A DNA stretch of 52,845 nt, taken from assembly GCA_018623155.1 (NCBI GenBank), contig JAAZVZ010000016.1, positions 1 through 52,845 of the forward strand, written 5' to 3'. Source of the DNA: Glaciecola sp. Lineage in GTDB: Bacteria > Pseudomonadota > Gammaproteobacteria > Enterobacterales > Alteromonadaceae. Below, in pieces: positions 9,940 to 20,749 of the stretch; positions within the stretch are counted from its first letter, which is position 1; each line of letters begins with the position of its first letter. The notes below the pieces were generated by a model. That model worked only from the letters and a program-made list of their open reading frames with translations, ran no database searches and had not been told where the DNA came from. The position numbers were made by a program, and so were the translations under genes.

Positions 9940-10246
9940 GATTTTTTATTGGAATATTTAGTTTATTTCTAACCTTTCATCTTATCATTATTTTCGATAG
10001 AAATAATCGATTGGTCGAATATAAACAGAATTGATTTGACTTATGTTCAAAAAAAAACCATATTTGTTATCAGTTTGTTAATAAAACGTGTAATTATAAC
10101 ATTCTATTTAGCATTTAATGCTGACTCAGCAAGAAACTGGTAGCGACGTCATACAGCAGTCCGTCAATTTGTCTTTTACATAGACACTGCACACTGTGAA
10201 ATAAAAGGATGGCAAAGCTACATTAGCCCCTTTAAGGAGTAACTAT
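9940..10246. other. AT-rich intergenic region between miaE and the Yip1-type gene
   Basis: These 307 bp contain no credible ORF or RNA gene. They should hold divergent promoters. One loose candidate facing right is TTGACT at 10036-10041 with CATATT 17 bp downstream, but the -10 is poor. The only firm element is an AAGGAG ribosome-binding site at 10234-10239, 7 nt before the ATG at 10247. I see no clear operator. Confidence 0.5.
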
Positions 10247-10843
10247 ATGTTATTAAACCATTTATTTGGACTGTATACTCACCCCAAAGAAGAATGGCAA
10301 ACCATTGACCGCACCAAAGAGACATTCGCTTACCCTCTCAGTCACATTGCAATTATTTCGCTGATTCCGTCAGTATGCAGCTATATTGCTTCAGCTAAAA
10401 TTGGCTGGAGCATTGGTGCCGGTGACTTAATCAGAATGACCAACGAGTCAGCTCTATTTATGTCTGGTGGAATGTATTTCGGATTATTTTTAGGCGTAAT
10501 TTGCTTAGCGTTTATGATTCAAGATTTGGCAGAAGTGTTTGATGCAAAGCCAACAATTACCCAATCACTTGAGTTGGCAGCTTACACGGCAACACCTTTA
10601 TTTATGGTCGGTTTTGCGGCCCTATACCCCGTCTTGTGGTTTGTCGCAATGGTCGGTTTAGCAGGGTTAGCCTACTCCGTTTACTTACTGTATTCAGGCG
10701 TACCCATCTTAATGCATATTCCTGAAGAAAAAGGGTTTATTTTTGCCAGTACAGTGGTCACGTCTGGGTTAGTTCTACTATCGATACTCATGGCTTTATC
10801 CGTGATTTTATTGCAATCAGGCTCCGCCATTACCTATATTTAA
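10247..10843 (+). CDS. Yip1-domain inner-membrane protein
   Basis: This 198-residue protein is predominantly hydrophobic, with about five membrane segments. It begins with a short cytoplasmic head containing YTHPKEEWQTIDR, which resembles the Yip1-family start (a P-x-x-xW-x-x-I pattern) seen in many proteobacterial proteins of unknown function. No catalytic motif is visible. The start is well supported by an AAGGAG site 7 nt upstream. It stands alone between miaE and a bidirectional terminator shared with purF. A role in membrane or envelope homeostasis would be a guess. Confidence 0.75.
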   Translation: MLLNHLFGLYTHPKEEWQTIDRTKETFAYPLSHIAIISLIPSVCSYIASAKIGWSIGAGDLIRMTNESALFMSGGMYFGLFLGVICLAFMIQDLAEVFDAKPTITQSLELAAYTATPLFMVGFAALYPVLWFVAMVGLAGLAYSVYLLYSGVPILMHIPEEKGFIFASTVVTSGLVLLSILMALSVILLQSGSAITYI

Positions 10844-10860
10844 ATTTATTAAGCTTATAT

Positions 10861-10898
10861 AAAAAGCCCGATGATAATTGGTATCACCGGGCTTTTTT
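10861..10898. terminator. Bidirectional intrinsic terminator (Yip1-type gene / purF)
   Basis: A long hairpin: AAAAAGCCCG pairs with CGGGCTTTTT, extended inward by TGATA/TATCA across one mismatch, with a short loop. A-tract on one side and T-tract on the other allow termination from both directions. It sits between convergent genes ending at 10843 and 10919. Confidence 0.85.
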
Positions 10899-10918
10899 AT
10901 ATACAAACTAAAACCGCA

Positions 10919-12436
10919 TTAATCCGTCAAATTATGAACTTCAATATTACTCAATTCGGCTTGGATTGTTGGGGATTTTTTGGCACCTTCAGAACGAGCA
11001 TTGTCAACGCGCTCAAGATAAGCTTGATCAACATCACCAGTGATATATTGTCCGTCAAAAACTGATGTTTCAAAACGCGTTACTTTGGGATTTTCTTCAC
11101 GAACAGCATCTACTAAGTCTGTGATGTCTTGGAAGATCAATCCATCTGCTTGGATTAATGCTGCGATCTGCTCATTTTCTCTGCCATATGCGATAAGCTC
11201 ATTTGCAGAGGGCATATCGATACCGTAAACGTTAGGGAATCGTATCTCTGGAGCTGCCGAAGCAAAATACACTTTTTTGGCACCAGACTCCCGAGCCATT
11301 TCAATGATTTGTTCGGACGTAGTCCCACGCACAATAGAATCATCGACCAACAAGACATTTTTACCTTTGAACTCAGAACCAATCGCATTGAGTTTACGAC
11401 GAACGGACTTGCGACGCTGGGTTTGCCCAGGCATGATAAAAGTTCGGCCAATGTAACGGTTTTTTACAAACCCCTGGCGGTACGGCAACTCTAAGGTATT
11501 TGCTATTTGCAACGCCACGTCCATGGACGTTTCTGGGATCGGGATGACAACATCAATGTCAATATCCGCCCATTCTCGTTTTATTTTTTCACCTAGCTTC
11601 TTACCCATATTCACTCGTGAAGCATATACGGATATTCCGTCAATGTATGAATCTGGTCTAGCAAAATAGACAAACTCAAAAATACAGGGAGAATAAATAG
11701 GGTCGGCAAAACACTGCTGCGTATGCAGTTCGCCCTGATTGGTAATGTAAACAGCTTCGCCAGGTTCGACATCGCGAACAAATTCAAAACCGACCGCGTC
11801 AAGCGCTACACTCTCTGAAGCGACCATGTACTCAATTCCAAACTCGCTTTGACGTTGCCCTAGAGCAAGTGGGCGAATACCGTGTGGATCGCGAAACGCC
11901 ACCATACCATTGCCAATGATTGCAGCAACAACAGCGTATGCACCGCGAATTTGTTGATGAACTCTTGTGACTGCCGTGAAGACTTCATCCGGTGTAATAT
12001 TCAAATCACGACAATTCCCTAATTCGTGAGCAAAAATATTCAGTAATATCTCAGAATCTGAAGTAGTATTAATATGGCGTTTGGCTTTTTGTGAAACCTC
12101 TTCAGCAAGCTCATGCGCGTTCGTCAAATTTCCATTATGCGCAAACGCAATGCCATATGGAGAGTTAACATAAAACGGCTGAGCTTCGGCAGAGCTGGAT
12201 GAACCCGCTGTTGGATAGCGACAATGTCCAATACCAATATTACCGGTCAAACGCTTCATATGACGCGTGTGAAACACGTCGCGAACCAATCCATTGGCCT
12301 TCCTCAAATGAAAATTACCATGATCAATGGTCATGATACCAGCGGCGTCCTGTCCGCGGTGTTGTAGCACTGTAAGTCCATCATAAATTTCTTGAGCAAC
12401 GGAGCTTTTACTAACAATACCGACTATGCCACACAT
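10919..12436 (-). CDS. purF: Amidophosphoribosyltransferase
   Basis: PurF makes 5-phosphoribosylamine from PRPP and glutamine, the first committed step of purine synthesis. The 505-residue length matches E. coli PurF (505). The N-terminus MCGIVGIV exposes the nucleophilic cysteine after removal of Met1. The glutaminase domain carries [11 protein letters not shown]. The phosphoribosyltransferase domain has the PRPP loop [18 protein letters not shown]. It is the last gene of the accD-folC-dedD-cvpA-purF run; cvpA ends 11 bp upstream, as in E. coli, where the two are co-transcribed under PurR. I could not identify a PurR box with confidence. Confidence 0.98.
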   Translation of the reverse strand: MCGIVGIVSKSSVAQEIYDGLTVLQHRGQDAAGIMTIDHGNFHLRKANGLVRDVFHTRHMKRLTGNIGIGHCRYPTAGSSSSAEAQPFYVNSPYGIAFAHNGNLTNAHELAEEVSQKAKRHINTTSDSEILLNIFAHELGNCRDLNITPDEVFTAVTRVHQQIRGAYAVVAAIIGNGMVAFRDPHGIRPLALGQRQSEFGIEYMVASESVALDAVGFEFVRDVEPGEAVYITNQGELHTQQCFADPIYSPCIFEFVYFARPDSYIDGISVYASRVNMGKKLGEKIKREWADIDIDVVIPIPETSMDVALQIANTLELPYRQGFVKNRYIGRTFIMPGQTQRRKSVRRKLNAIGSEFKGKNVLLVDDSIVRGTTSEQIIEMARESGAKKVYFASAAPEIRFPNVYGIDMPSANELIAYGRENEQIAALIQADGLIFQDITDLVDAVREENPKVTRFETSVFDGQYITGDVDQAYLERVDNARSEGAKKSPTIQAELSNIEVHNLTD

Positions 12437-12447
12437 GTTTTACCTAC

Positions 12448-12945
12448 TTACGATTCTGCTGGGGGTTGTAAAAAACTAGAGTTTTGTTGTACATATTCAA
12501 AAAACCATTGAATAACGATATCAAACTCTGGGATCAACACTGACGCTTGCCAAGCGTCAGCTTTTGCTAAACTAGTAAAGGTGTCAACAAAAAAGAGTAC
12601 TGCTGACACTATCAAAATACCACGAAGACCACCGAATACCATTCCTAAAATTCGGTCCGTTCCTGATAATCCAGATACTTGGACAAGCTGTCCTAATGTA
12701 TAGTTGACTAATGAGCCCACTAGAATAGTCGCCACAAATAATATCGCAATCGCTCCACCATTTTGCCACATTGGATTTTGAATCTGGGTAAGAAACGTTG
12801 CAACTTGGGGATAAAAATTCGAGGCAACGAAAAAAGCGCTTAGCCACACAATAAGAGAAACGGCTTCTTTGACAAATCCGCGCACTAAACTAACGACTGA
12901 AGATAAGCCGATTATGCCGAGAATTGTAAAATCTACCCAATTCAT
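12448..12945 (-). CDS. cvpA: CvpA family inner-membrane protein
   Basis: CvpA is a small inner-membrane protein, first known from colicin V production and later linked to envelope stress tolerance. The 165-residue protein (E. coli 162) has four hydrophobic segments and the family-typical start (M-x-WVDFTILGIIGLSSVVSLVRGFVKEAV in pattern) and GMVFGGLRG loop. It lies 11 bp upstream of purF, the conserved arrangement. Confidence 0.94.
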   Translation of the reverse strand: MNWVDFTILGIIGLSSVVSLVRGFVKEAVSLIVWLSAFFVASNFYPQVATFLTQIQNPMWQNGGAIAILFVATILVGSLVNYTLGQLVQVSGLSGTDRILGMVFGGLRGILIVSAVLFFVDTFTSLAKADAWQASVLIPEFDIVIQWFFEYVQQNSSFLQPPAES

Positions 12946-13032
12946 GAATTCATCTTATTGGTGAAACACGCCATATAAGCATGCTGATTAGTATGGCGCG
13001 CATTTTACCAGAAGCAAAAGCAGTTGCCACTG

Positions 13033-13722
13033 TTATTTGATCTCAAACGGTGTAATTCGACCTGCCAATCCAGTCACTTCTTTAAGATGCGGCAGTGCTC
13101 CATCTAATTTTGATTTATTAATTTCAGGCCCTACGAATACTTTAGTAAGCTTACCTGCTGGAGTTTGGATCGGACGAGTAAAAGTACGATACCCTGCTTT
13201 TTCTACTTTGCGCACCAATTCTCTTACATTCTTTTGATGTTTAAAACTGCCTAATTGAATCACCCATCCTGTATCGTCCTGGTTTTGTTTGGTCAGCAGA
13301 GTTTGTTGAGCAAGACTTTCATCTACCTCCACATAATCTTGTGGAGAAGCGGATAATTGACTTACCTTTGCAGTATCAACTTGTAGGTCAGGCTCTGTCT
13401 TGTTGTCATTCTCAATATTGGAGATCGTTCTTAATTGATTGTCGCCCGCGCTAGCTAGGTCCTTTGTTGGTTCACTTGGATTGTCACTATCCAGAGCTGT
13501 ATCGTTTTCTATTGCGGGTTTATATGTCGATTTTTCAATGATGTGTGTGCTCGTCAGTATCTCTTTAGTGCGTTGTAATTCGACTTCAGGCATTGGAGGG
13601 ATCACGACTTGAATATCTTCACGCACACGTTTTTTCCCATCTAAATACTCAGGTAAAAATATCACTGCTAACGCCACTATTATGACGGTGCCGACGAGAC
13701 GATTTTTTAAAGCCGTATTCAC
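13033..13722 (-). CDS. dedD: SPOR-domain cell-division protein DedD
   Basis: DedD is a bitopic inner-membrane protein that localises to the division septum through its C-terminal SPOR domain, which binds glycan strands lacking stem peptides. This 229-residue protein has a short cytoplasmic N-terminus, one membrane helix at about residues 9-25 (VGTVIIVALAVIFLPEYLDG) and a low-complexity acidic/polar periplasmic linker. A SPOR domain follows at about 150-229 (GWVIQLGSFKHQKNV, KVFVGPEINKSKL). The overlap of 4 bp with folC and the position before cvpA match the E. coli order. Confidence 0.92.
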   Translation of the reverse strand: MNTALKNRLVGTVIIVALAVIFLPEYLDGKKRVREDIQVVIPPMPEVELQRTKEILTSTHIIEKSTYKPAIENDTALDSDNPSEPTKDLASAGDNQLRTISNIENDNKTEPDLQVDTAKVSQLSASPQDYVEVDESLAQQTLLTKQNQDDTGWVIQLGSFKHQKNVRELVRKVEKAGYRTFTRPIQTPAGKLTKVFVGPEINKSKLDGALPHLKEVTGLAGRITPFEIK

Positions 13723-15020
13723 TTATTCACCTGTGAATTATCCTTGGAGTTACAATCAGTTAATGCTTGTTTAACTGCACTAACGGTAAAAAACGAACCT
13801 AATACTACCACTAATTGCACGTCATGGGCAGTACTCTCCACACTCGCCAGAGCAGCATCTGCACTGCAGTGCACCAACACATCACATTCTGAATGTTCTG
13901 GCAGATGATTTAATAAAAGCGCTTGCATATCCTCTGCAGGTAAAGCTCTAGGTATATCTAAAGGTAAGCAGTGCCATGACTCAACCTTTCCAGCAATGGG
14001 ATGCAAAGTACCCCAGACATCTTTGTCTGCCATCATTGCCACCATTACACTGATACTTGATATATTGTTGGCCTCAAGCCATGTGTTTAAATACCTCGCT
14101 GCATGTGGATTATGGGCAACATCAAATAATATTTTATTTGGAGCACCATTGAATGAAGCCGTTTCTAGTCGGCCTGACATTTGGGTTCGCTCAATCACAA
14201 CTCGCAATCGGGTATCACTAATTTGCCATCCGAGTTGATCGATAACAGCTACACTCGTGGCAACGTTATGATGAGGAATTTTGGGGATTTTTGTTGAAAA
14301 TTGTCTCTTTTGACTTTGGTAATGCCATGAACCGTCAATGAGCTTATGGGTAAAATCTTGATTGACCCAAAATCCGTTGGCTTGATGTGTTACGACCGCG
14401 TCACATAAGGTTTGTGGGGGGTCGTACTCACCAATAACCACCGGCTTTTGTGAACGCATGATCCCCGCTTTTTCGATGGCAATGAGTTCTCTTGTATCCC
14501 CAAGAAATGCCTGGTGATCAAGGCCAATGGATGTAATCACAGCAAGGTCACAGTCGACCACATTGGTTGCATCCAAACGACCGCCTAACCCTACTTCTAA
14601 AATAACACAATCAAGTTGTGCTTTGGCCATCAATACTAAGGCTGCAAGCGTACCAAACTCAAAGTACGTCAGAGGAATATTACCGCGAGCATGCTCGACT
14701 ATCGAAAAGGCTTGAATATGTTGCTCTTGAGACTGCATCTGTCCATTTATACGTACCCGTTCCTCATATTGATGAATGTGAGGAGAGCTGTAAACACCAA
14801 CTGAACGCTCCGTAGCCATAGCTACCTGTTCAATAAGCGTGCATGTTGTACCCTTACCGTTAGTCCCAGCCACGGTTATGACAGTGGTTGACTGCCAATC
14901 AAGTGACAGCCTTTCATAGACCGTTTGGGTTCTATCGAGTCCAAGCTCAATTTCAGAAGGGTGGCTTGCTTCAATATAATCAAGCCACGTCTGAAGCGTC
15001 CAATCAGCTTTCGGGTTCAT
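13719..15020 (-). CDS. folC: Dihydrofolate synthase / folylpolyglutamate synthase
   Basis: FolC adds glutamate to dihydropteroate and then to folates. It is a Mur-ligase-type ATPase of 433 residues (E. coli 422). The P-loop [11 protein letters not shown] lies near residues 47-57. Further family motifs are [48 protein letters not shown] and [10 protein letters not shown]. The start overlaps the end of accD by 17 bp and the end overlaps dedD by 4 bp, implying translational coupling. Confidence 0.97.
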   Translation of the reverse strand: MNPKADWTLQTWLDYIEASHPSEIELGLDRTQTVYERLSLDWQSTTVITVAGTNGKGTTCTLIEQVAMATERSVGVYSSPHIHQYEERVRINGQMQSQEQHIQAFSIVEHARGNIPLTYFEFGTLAALVLMAKAQLDCVILEVGLGGRLDATNVVDCDLAVITSIGLDHQAFLGDTRELIAIEKAGIMRSQKPVVIGEYDPPQTLCDAVVTHQANGFWVNQDFTHKLIDGSWHYQSQKRQFSTKIPKIPHHNVATSVAVIDQLGWQISDTRLRVVIERTQMSGRLETASFNGAPNKILFDVAHNPHAARYLNTWLEANNISSISVMVAMMADKDVWGTLHPIAGKVESWHCLPLDIPRALPAEDMQALLLNHLPEHSECDVLVHCSADAALASVESTAHDVQLVVVLGSFFTVSAVKQALTDCNSKDNSQVNK

Positions 15021-15891
15021 TCTCTAATGCAGGAGCTGTGGCTGTATAGCCTTTGTGATGTAGCTTTGATAAAACACTGTAAAGCTTGTCACGCATTTCG
15101 GCACGGTGAACAATCATATCGATTGCGCCTTTCTCAAGCAAAAATTCACTTCGTTGAAAGCCTTCAGGAAGTGTTTCCCGAACAGTTTGCTCGATGACTC
15201 GAGGACCAGCAAAACCGATTAACGCTTTTGGTTCCGCCACGTTCACATCACCCAGCATCGCTAATGAAGCTGACACTCCACCCATAGTTGGGTCTGTCAG
15301 AACCGAAATATATGGCAAACCACGTTGACTCATTTTCGCTAATGCCGCACTGGTTTTTGCCATTTGCATCAATGACAAAAGCGCCTCTTGCATCCGTGCA
15401 CCTCCCGATGCAGAAAAACAAATCAGCGGGCAGTTATTTTCCAAACACGCATTGACTGCTGCAACAAACCGGGCACCCACTACTGAAGCCATAGAACCGC
15501 CAAGGAAGGAAAATTCAAAACTTACAGCGACGACTGGCATACCGTTTAAGGTACCTTGCATGACCACTAATGCGTCTTTTTCATTGGTGGATTTTTGTGC
15601 ACTACTCAAACGGTCTTTATATTTTTTGGAATCTTTAAATTTTAATATATCTTGTGGTTCCAAATCGTTACCAATCTCTTTGCGACCCTCTGCGTCCAAA
15701 AAATGATGCAAACGCGAACGTGCACTGATGCGCATATGATGATCACATTTGGGGCAAACCTCTTGTAAGCGCTCAATTTCACTGCGATATAACACAGCAC
15801 CACATTGAGTACATTTTGTCCAAATGCCTTCTGGGACATTCGACTTTTCAGATGATTGGGTTCTTGGGAGGATTTTTTCTATCCAACTCAT
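15004..15891 (-). CDS. accD: Acetyl-CoA carboxylase carboxyltransferase subunit beta
   Basis: AccD, with AccA, transfers the carboxyl group from carboxybiotin to acetyl-CoA, giving malonyl-CoA for fatty acid synthesis. The N-terminal zinc ribbon has Cys27, Cys30, Cys46 and Cys49. The crotonase-fold body includes [34 protein letters not shown] and [18 protein letters not shown]. Length is 295 residues (E. coli 304). The dedA gene found between truA and accD in E. coli is missing here, leaving about 139 bp of non-coding DNA with room for a promoter. Confidence 0.98.
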   Translation of the reverse strand: MSWIEKILPRTQSSEKSNVPEGIWTKCTQCGAVLYRSEIERLQEVCPKCDHHMRISARSRLHHFLDAEGRKEIGNDLEPQDILKFKDSKKYKDRLSSAQKSTNEKDALVVMQGTLNGMPVVAVSFEFSFLGGSMASVVGARFVAAVNACLENNCPLICFSASGGARMQEALLSLMQMAKTSAALAKMSQRGLPYISVLTDPTMGGVSASLAMLGDVNVAEPKALIGFAGPRVIEQTVRETLPEGFQRSEFLLEKGAIDMIVHRAEMRDKLYSVLSKLHHKGYTATAPALENEPES

Positions 15892-16030
15892 GGGACAATA
15901 TTCCTAAAAAAACTGACTTGGTAAAATGAATACCATTAATATAACGAGTGTATTAAACCATATTCTAACGTGTTTCACCAAAAGGACTGGTCTTAGAAGT
16001 TTTGTTTTAACACAATTAATTATTTTTAAC

Positions 16031-16834
16031 TTACTGCACTGAGTCTCGAGGTAAAAAAAGTGGACCAATTGGACTCAAAGGTAGCTCAAATGTATCTGGG
16101 TAACTCACATCAATAAAATATAAACCATGTGCTTTCGCAGTCGCTGCTGCTTTGGAGCGATCTTTTAGAGCCAAGAGTTCTGCAAGCCATTGCACTGGTT
16201 GTTCAGATGAGCCAATGAGCAATAACGAACCTACGATATTTCGTACCATATGATGCAAAAATGCATTTGCTTGAATATCGACCACCACATACTGCTCACA
16301 ACGAAATACGTTACAAAAATGTACGTTGCGAAATGGGGTATTCGACTGACATAGACTTGCCCTGAATGAGGTAAAGTCCTGCTCACCTAATAAACTCTGA
16401 GCTGCCTCATGCATTCGCTTTTCACATAGCGGTTTATGCCAATGTGTTACGCCATGATATAGAATAGCTGGACGAGTTTTTGTGTTGCATATAACGTAAC
16501 GATAGCGTCGTGCAGTGGCACTGAAACGCGCGTGAAATTGTTCAGGTACATCTTTTACCCATTTGACACTAATCGCATCAGGCAGGTGAGCATTCGTACC
16601 CATGTACCAAGCTTTGTCTGGCCGAGGTGCGTTTGTACGAAAGTTCACCACTTGGTGAACTGCATGAACACCGGCATCGGTGCGTCCAGCGCAATTGACA
16701 ACAACAGGTTCATCTGCGACTTTACTGAGGGCTTCCTCAAGGTGTTGTTGGACTGTTGGTACGTTTTCTTGTCTTTGCCAACCGTAAAAACGACTGCCAT
16801 CATATTCAATACCAAGAGCAATGTTTCGTATCAT
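16031..16834 (-). CDS. truA: tRNA pseudouridine(38-40) synthase
   Basis: TruA isomerises uridines 38-40 in the anticodon arm of many tRNAs. The 267-residue protein carries the catalytic motif [14 protein letters not shown] with nucleophilic Asp53. The later segments [14 protein letters not shown] and [12 protein letters not shown] are typical of the family. It begins 2 bp after the fimV-like gene stop, so the two are coupled, as in Pseudomonas (asd-fimV-truA). Confidence 0.97.
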   Translation of the reverse strand: MIRNIALGIEYDGSRFYGWQRQENVPTVQQHLEEALSKVADEPVVVNCAGRTDAGVHAVHQVVNFRTNAPRPDKAWYMGTNAHLPDAISVKWVKDVPEQFHARFSATARRYRYVICNTKTRPAILYHGVTHWHKPLCEKRMHEAAQSLLGEQDFTSFRASLCQSNTPFRNVHFCNVFRCEQYVVVDIQANAFLHHMVRNIVGSLLLIGSSEQPVQWLAELLALKDRSKAAATAKAHGLYFIDVSYPDTFELPLSPIGPLFLPRDSVQ

Positions 16835-16836
16835 AA

Positions 16837-18399
16837 TTAAAGCTCATTGAGTTGTTGCAGGAGCTGCTTGGCTTCTTCTGACTCGGAGTCAGTGCCCAGT
16901 TTAATGACCTCTCTCAGCAAATCTTTAGCATCAGAAAACTCATCGATTTCAATGTAAGCTCTCGCAAGATCGAGTTTTCCCATCGCATCGGAATCTTGCA
17001 TCTCACTAGAATTTGGGGCTGGTAGTTTGTCTGCAATATTTTGTAAAATATTTAATTCTGGTTCACTCTGTAGCGGCTCGTCATCGAGTTCATCCAATAA
17101 CGAATCAACATCAATATAGTCAGGCACATCGACACTGAATTTGAGATCATCAAACTCATCTGTTATCGCTTCAGATACCGTCTTTTCATTGAACGATTCT
17201 GCATCGTTCTCTTTGTCTCCAGCTCCGCCACCCACATCCTTTTCTATTGGATTTTTGGAGTCTGTTCGTAGATTGCTCAATGGATCAACATCAGTAGTAA
17301 TATCTGGCTCAAGACTCGATAAAATCTCATCAAAATCTGAGTTTTCTAGTTTATCTATCACATCGACGTCACTGTCTTCATTGAGCCACCCGTCCAAATC
17401 AGGTAACTCAGGAAGCTCATCGATGTCATTATGAGTTGTCATGTTCTGAGTTAATTCTTCCTCTACAGGCGAGTCAAAGATTTCATCTAATTCAGAAAGT
17501 GGCTCATCCTTCACTTCATTTAAGCGTTCCAGCTCATTATTTTCTTTAGGATTATTTCGCTTAAACAACCATAAGCCTAAACCAATTAGCGTTACTAATA
17601 CCAATAGTGAAATGATAGCAATTAACACAAAAGGTTTAGCGATAAAGTCAGAGATTTGTTCAATGACACTCGGTACTTGTTGAGATTGTTCTTCTTTAGG
17701 CGGTTCTTGTTGAATAGAGTTCTGTATTTGCGCTTGCAGTGCACCTAATGCATCAATTTGCGCTTGCAAATCACCATTTACTTGACCTGATAATGCCTCT
17801 ACCCTATTGGTTACATCTTCTAGTTGCTCTGCGAGCCGCTGATTTTCGTTAAGTAAGACTTGAATCGTTTCCAGTGAAGCGTCGTATTGGGTTTTTAACT
17901 CGTCTAACACAGCTAATTGTTGAGTCGTAATTTGGCCGCGAGAAGGATCCTTAAGGGAGGTGGTTTCATCAGTTAAAGCCCCCCTGTTTTTGTTTGCTTG
18001 CAACTCTGCCCACAAACTTTCATCACCTTCGATCTTAGCTTCCGCCTCTACCTGGTCAATCCTAGATATAAATGAGGCAGTTGGCATCTCAAGCATGGTG
18101 TCATTAAGTAAATGATTGACGTTATTATCTTTGAATGCCTGAGGATTCAACAAATAAACGCCATACATCACGGGATACAGTGAGTGTGGACGTTGTCCAA
18201 CAAAGTTTGCAGAATTGCGATAATCTTTAGCGATTTTCCATAGAGTATCTTTTTGCTCTACGGGTCCAAATACGATACCACTGTAGTCGTCTGTTTTATC
18301 ACTGTGCAATTGTACTGTCTGAAATTCTCCAGCGATGCTTACCGCCAAAGCTGAATGGATTAATAACCCAAATAGTAAGATTAGGCTAGGGGCTTTCAT
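16837..18399 (-). CDS. fimV: FimV-like peptidoglycan-associated hub protein (short form)
   Basis: FimV/TspA-family proteins sit in the inner membrane with a periplasmic LysM-like domain. They organise polar functions such as type IV pili and chemoreceptors. This one has 520 residues, against over 900 in Pseudomonas aeruginosa. It has a signal peptide (about 1-24), a FimV N-terminal region with [18 protein letters not shown] (about 45-62) and a coiled coil around 165-225. One membrane helix follows near 258-280, then a very acidic cytoplasmic linker and a C-terminal TPR-like FimV domain with [21 protein letters not shown]. Position between asd and truA supports orthology. The acidic repeat region is much shorter than in pseudomonads. 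Confidence 0.85.
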   Translation of the reverse strand: MKAPSLILLFGLLIHSALAVSIAGEFQTVQLHSDKTDDYSGIVFGPVEQKDTLWKIAKDYRNSANFVGQRPHSLYPVMYGVYLLNPQAFKDNNVNHLLNDTMLEMPTASFISRIDQVEAEAKIEGDESLWAELQANKNRGALTDETTSLKDPSRGQITTQQLAVLDELKTQYDASLETIQVLLNENQRLAEQLEDVTNRVEALSGQVNGDLQAQIDALGALQAQIQNSIQQEPPKEEQSQQVPSVIEQISDFIAKPFVLIAIISLLVLVTLIGLGLWLFKRNNPKENNELERLNEVKDEPLSELDEIFDSPVEEELTQNMTTHNDIDELPELPDLDGWLNEDSDVDVIDKLENSDFDEILSSLEPDITTDVDPLSNLRTDSKNPIEKDVGGGAGDKENDAESFNEKTVSEAITDEFDDLKFSVDVPDYIDVDSLLDELDDEPLQSEPELNILQNIADKLPAPNSSEMQDSDAMGKLDLARAYIEIDEFSDAKDLLREVIKLGTDSESEEAKQLLQQLNEL

Positions 18400-18473
18400 G
18401 CATGATTATCCAAGTGATATTGCACTGAATTTAAAAGAAAATTCTCTCTATTTAATATCTGCAAAGATACCAT

Positions 18474-18502
18474 AAAAAAACGGCGCTAAAAAGCACCGTT
18501 TC
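18474..18502 (-). terminator. Intrinsic terminator after asd
   Basis: On the minus strand a hairpin pairs AAACGGTGCT with AGCGCCGTTT (one mismatch) around a short T-rich loop and ends in a run of seven T. It lies 18 bp past the asd stop and upstream of the fimV-like start. The pdxB-asd transcript probably ends here and fimV-truA is transcribed separately. Confidence 0.7.
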
Positions 18503-18519
18503 TATCCAGATAAAACCGC

Positions 18520-19536
18520 TTACAAATAATCTTTGATTAGCACTTCTGCAATTTGGACACTGTTTGTCGCAGCACCTTTGCGAATGTTATCCGATACCAC
18601 CCACAAGTTAATTCCGTTAGGGTGTGAAATATCGTTGCGGATACGTCCGACATGAGTCAAATCGTTCCCGCTAGCTGAGCATACTTGCGTCGGAAAAGCG
18701 TCACGGTCGTCATACACTTTGACACCTGGGGCGTTAGCCAGCAGTTGCTTGACATCTTCAGCATCAATCGGTTGGCGGGTTTCAATATGAATCGCTTCAG
18801 CATGGCCATAAAAAACAGGTACTCGCACGGCTGTAGGATTAACTAAGATACTGTCATCGCCAAAGATTTTGCGCGTTTCCCAAACCATTTTCATTTCTTC
18901 TTTGGTGTAATCATTGTCCATAAAGACATCGATTTGCGGGATGACATTAAACGCAATTTGACGCGAAAACCCTTCGGTATTAACTTCTTTTGCGTTTAAT
19001 AACGCAGCAGTTTGACCTGCAAGTCCTTCCATCGCTTCTTTACCTGCACCAGACACTGATTGATAAGTACAAACATTAATGCGCTCAATACCCACGGCAT
19101 CGTGAATGGGTTTTAATGCAACGAGCATCTGAATGGTCGAGCAATTTGGATTTGCAATGATATTGCGGTTGCGAAAGTTCGCTAAGGCATCAGAGTTAAC
19201 TTCTGGTACAACCAATGGAATATCGGCTTCATAACGAAAATGAGAGGTATTATCAATGACCACACAACCCGCATCCGCAGCAATTGGCGCAAATTTTTCT
19301 GACACACTGCCACCTGCAGAGAAGAACCCCAGTTGAACTTGCGTCCAATCAAATTCATCAGCATTTAATACGGTGATATCTTCGCCTTTAAAATTAACCG
19401 TACCGCCAGCAGAACGAGCTGAAGCAAGAGGGAATAACTGGTTAATTGGAAAATTGCGCTCGGCAAGAATATCCATCATGGTCTGGCCAACAAGGCCTGT
19501 CGCGCCTAATACTGCGACATTATAAGATTGTGACAT
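18520..19536 (-). CDS. asd: Aspartate-semialdehyde dehydrogenase
   Basis: Asd reduces aspartyl phosphate to aspartate semialdehyde, the branch point to lysine/diaminopimelate, threonine and methionine. The nucleotide loop VLGATGLVGQTMMDIL is near residues 9-24. The nucleophile Cys132 lies in ANPNCSTIQM, and His245 is in FYGHAEAIHIETR. The 338-residue length and sequence type are those of the short Asd clade (as in Vibrio cholerae Asd2 and Pseudomonas), related to the catalytically dead E. coli Usg. Because Cys132 and His245 are present, this copy should be active. pdxB ends 21 bp upstream. Confidence 0.93.
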   Translation of the reverse strand: MSQSYNVAVLGATGLVGQTMMDILAERNFPINQLFPLASARSAGGTVNFKGEDITVLNADEFDWTQVQLGFFSAGGSVSEKFAPIAADAGCVVIDNTSHFRYEADIPLVVPEVNSDALANFRNRNIIANPNCSTIQMLVALKPIHDAVGIERINVCTYQSVSGAGKEAMEGLAGQTAALLNAKEVNTEGFSRQIAFNVIPQIDVFMDNDYTKEEMKMVWETRKIFGDDSILVNPTAVRVPVFYGHAEAIHIETRQPIDAEDVKQLLANAPGVKVYDDRDAFPTQVCSASGNDLTHVGRIRNDISHPNGINLWVVSDNIRKGAATNSVQIAEVLIKDYL

Positions 19537-19557
19537 AGCGATTAAAAATCCTGTAAT

Positions 19558-20739
19558 TTATAACACGAGTGTTGCTTGAAAACCTAAGTTGCTCAATAGG
19601 GTTTGCGTGTTGGTATGGCTACATGAAATATTCAACGTAGCAAATTCACGTCTTGTTATGGTATTTGGATTGTATTGTGCATTGCGATATTGTTTTCGCA
19701 TCTGTGCAAAACAGTTTGATTGTGCCATGTTCTGCACAAATTCGCTATGATCAATTTTTATATCATATACCTTCTCTACCAATGTCTTAATCGTTCCAAC
19801 ACACAAATCGTCATCAGAACAGGACACCTGTTTGAAATCAGCAGGTAAGTAATCGAGCATGTTCACTGAGGATGTCATACCAACCTGTGCACATAACCAT
19901 TCGAACAACATAAAGGTACCACGCGCTTTACCTTCCAAGCTATGACCGGCAATATGAGGTGTGGCGATCTCGCAATGGGCAATTAATTCAACCAAAATAT
20001 TCGGTTCATTTTCCCAAACATCCAATACTAGCATAGGACCCTTGCCCTGCTGTTTTAAAGCTAGCAATGCTTGGTTATCAATGATTTCACCACGCCCAGC
20101 ATTGATTAATAATTGATCAGACTTTAGTGAGGTCAAAACCTGTTCATTCAAAATATGAAAACTAGGAAACTCGCCATCCTTTACCAAAGGAGCATGACAA
20201 CAAATCACGTCACACTCCAAAACTTGCTGTAGTTTATCCAGTTCAGGTTTTTTTTCAGCTTTTGCTCGAGGCGGATCAGATAAGACAACTTGACACCCTA
20301 AACTGGCAAATTTATGTGCTACTCTGCGCCCCACTTGTCCTACACCAATCACTCCAACCGATATTGTTTTAAATACATCTACCTTATCGTTTAACTTGAT
20401 TTTGTGCTGTTGACATAAACCATGCAGTGTAGCCGCTAAGGCATATTCTGCAACAGACTCCGCATTGCATCCTGCGGCACTGGTATATGTGATATTGCGA
20501 GCATCAAGTGCTGCAAAATCCATATGATTGGTTCCCGCCGTAGCGGTGGCGAGAAAGCGGCAGTGTGTCGCAATATCCAACAACGAATTATCGACCTTAG
20601 TTGTCGAGCGAATCATCAATGCCTCAGCCGCTGCTAAATCCGCTGGAATGATGTTTTGATGGTTAAAGGACGTTGCTTCACCTAGCCTATGAAACAACTC
20701 TGCCGCATAAGGCATATTGTCATCGTATAAAATACGCAT
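19558..20739 (-). CDS. pdxB: Erythronate-4-phosphate dehydrogenase
   Basis: PdxB oxidises 4-phosphoerythronate in the DXP-dependent pathway to pyridoxal phosphate. It is a D-2-hydroxyacid dehydrogenase of 393 residues (E. coli 378). The N-terminal MRILYDDNMPYAAELF start, the NAD loop VGVIGVGQVGRRVA (about 150-163), INAGRGEIIDNQAL and the catalytic His in TPHIAGHSLEGK are all present. The C-terminal PdxB dimerisation region is complete. It is 10 bp downstream of the alpha/beta hydrolase gene and upstream of asd. Confidence 0.96.
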   Translation of the reverse strand: MRILYDDNMPYAAELFHRLGEATSFNHQNIIPADLAAAEALMIRSTTKVDNSLLDIATHCRFLATATAGTNHMDFAALDARNITYTSAAGCNAESVAEYALAATLHGLCQQHKIKLNDKVDVFKTISVGVIGVGQVGRRVAHKFASLGCQVVLSDPPRAKAEKKPELDKLQQVLECDVICCHAPLVKDGEFPSFHILNEQVLTSLKSDQLLINAGRGEIIDNQALLALKQQGKGPMLVLDVWENEPNILVELIAHCEIATPHIAGHSLEGKARGTFMLFEWLCAQVGMTSSVNMLDYLPADFKQVSCSDDDLCVGTIKTLVEKVYDIKIDHSEFVQNMAQSNCFAQMRKQYRNAQYNPNTITRREFATLNISCSHTNTQTLLSNLGFQATLVL

Positions 20740-20749
20740 AATGTAAAAT

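Noticed and set aside
10134-10147. Sequence CTGGTAGCGACG resembling an RfaH ops element upstream of the Yip1-type gene
   Set aside because: Only the GGTAGCG core matches, and there is no LPS, capsule or other long operon downstream; a chance match is likely.
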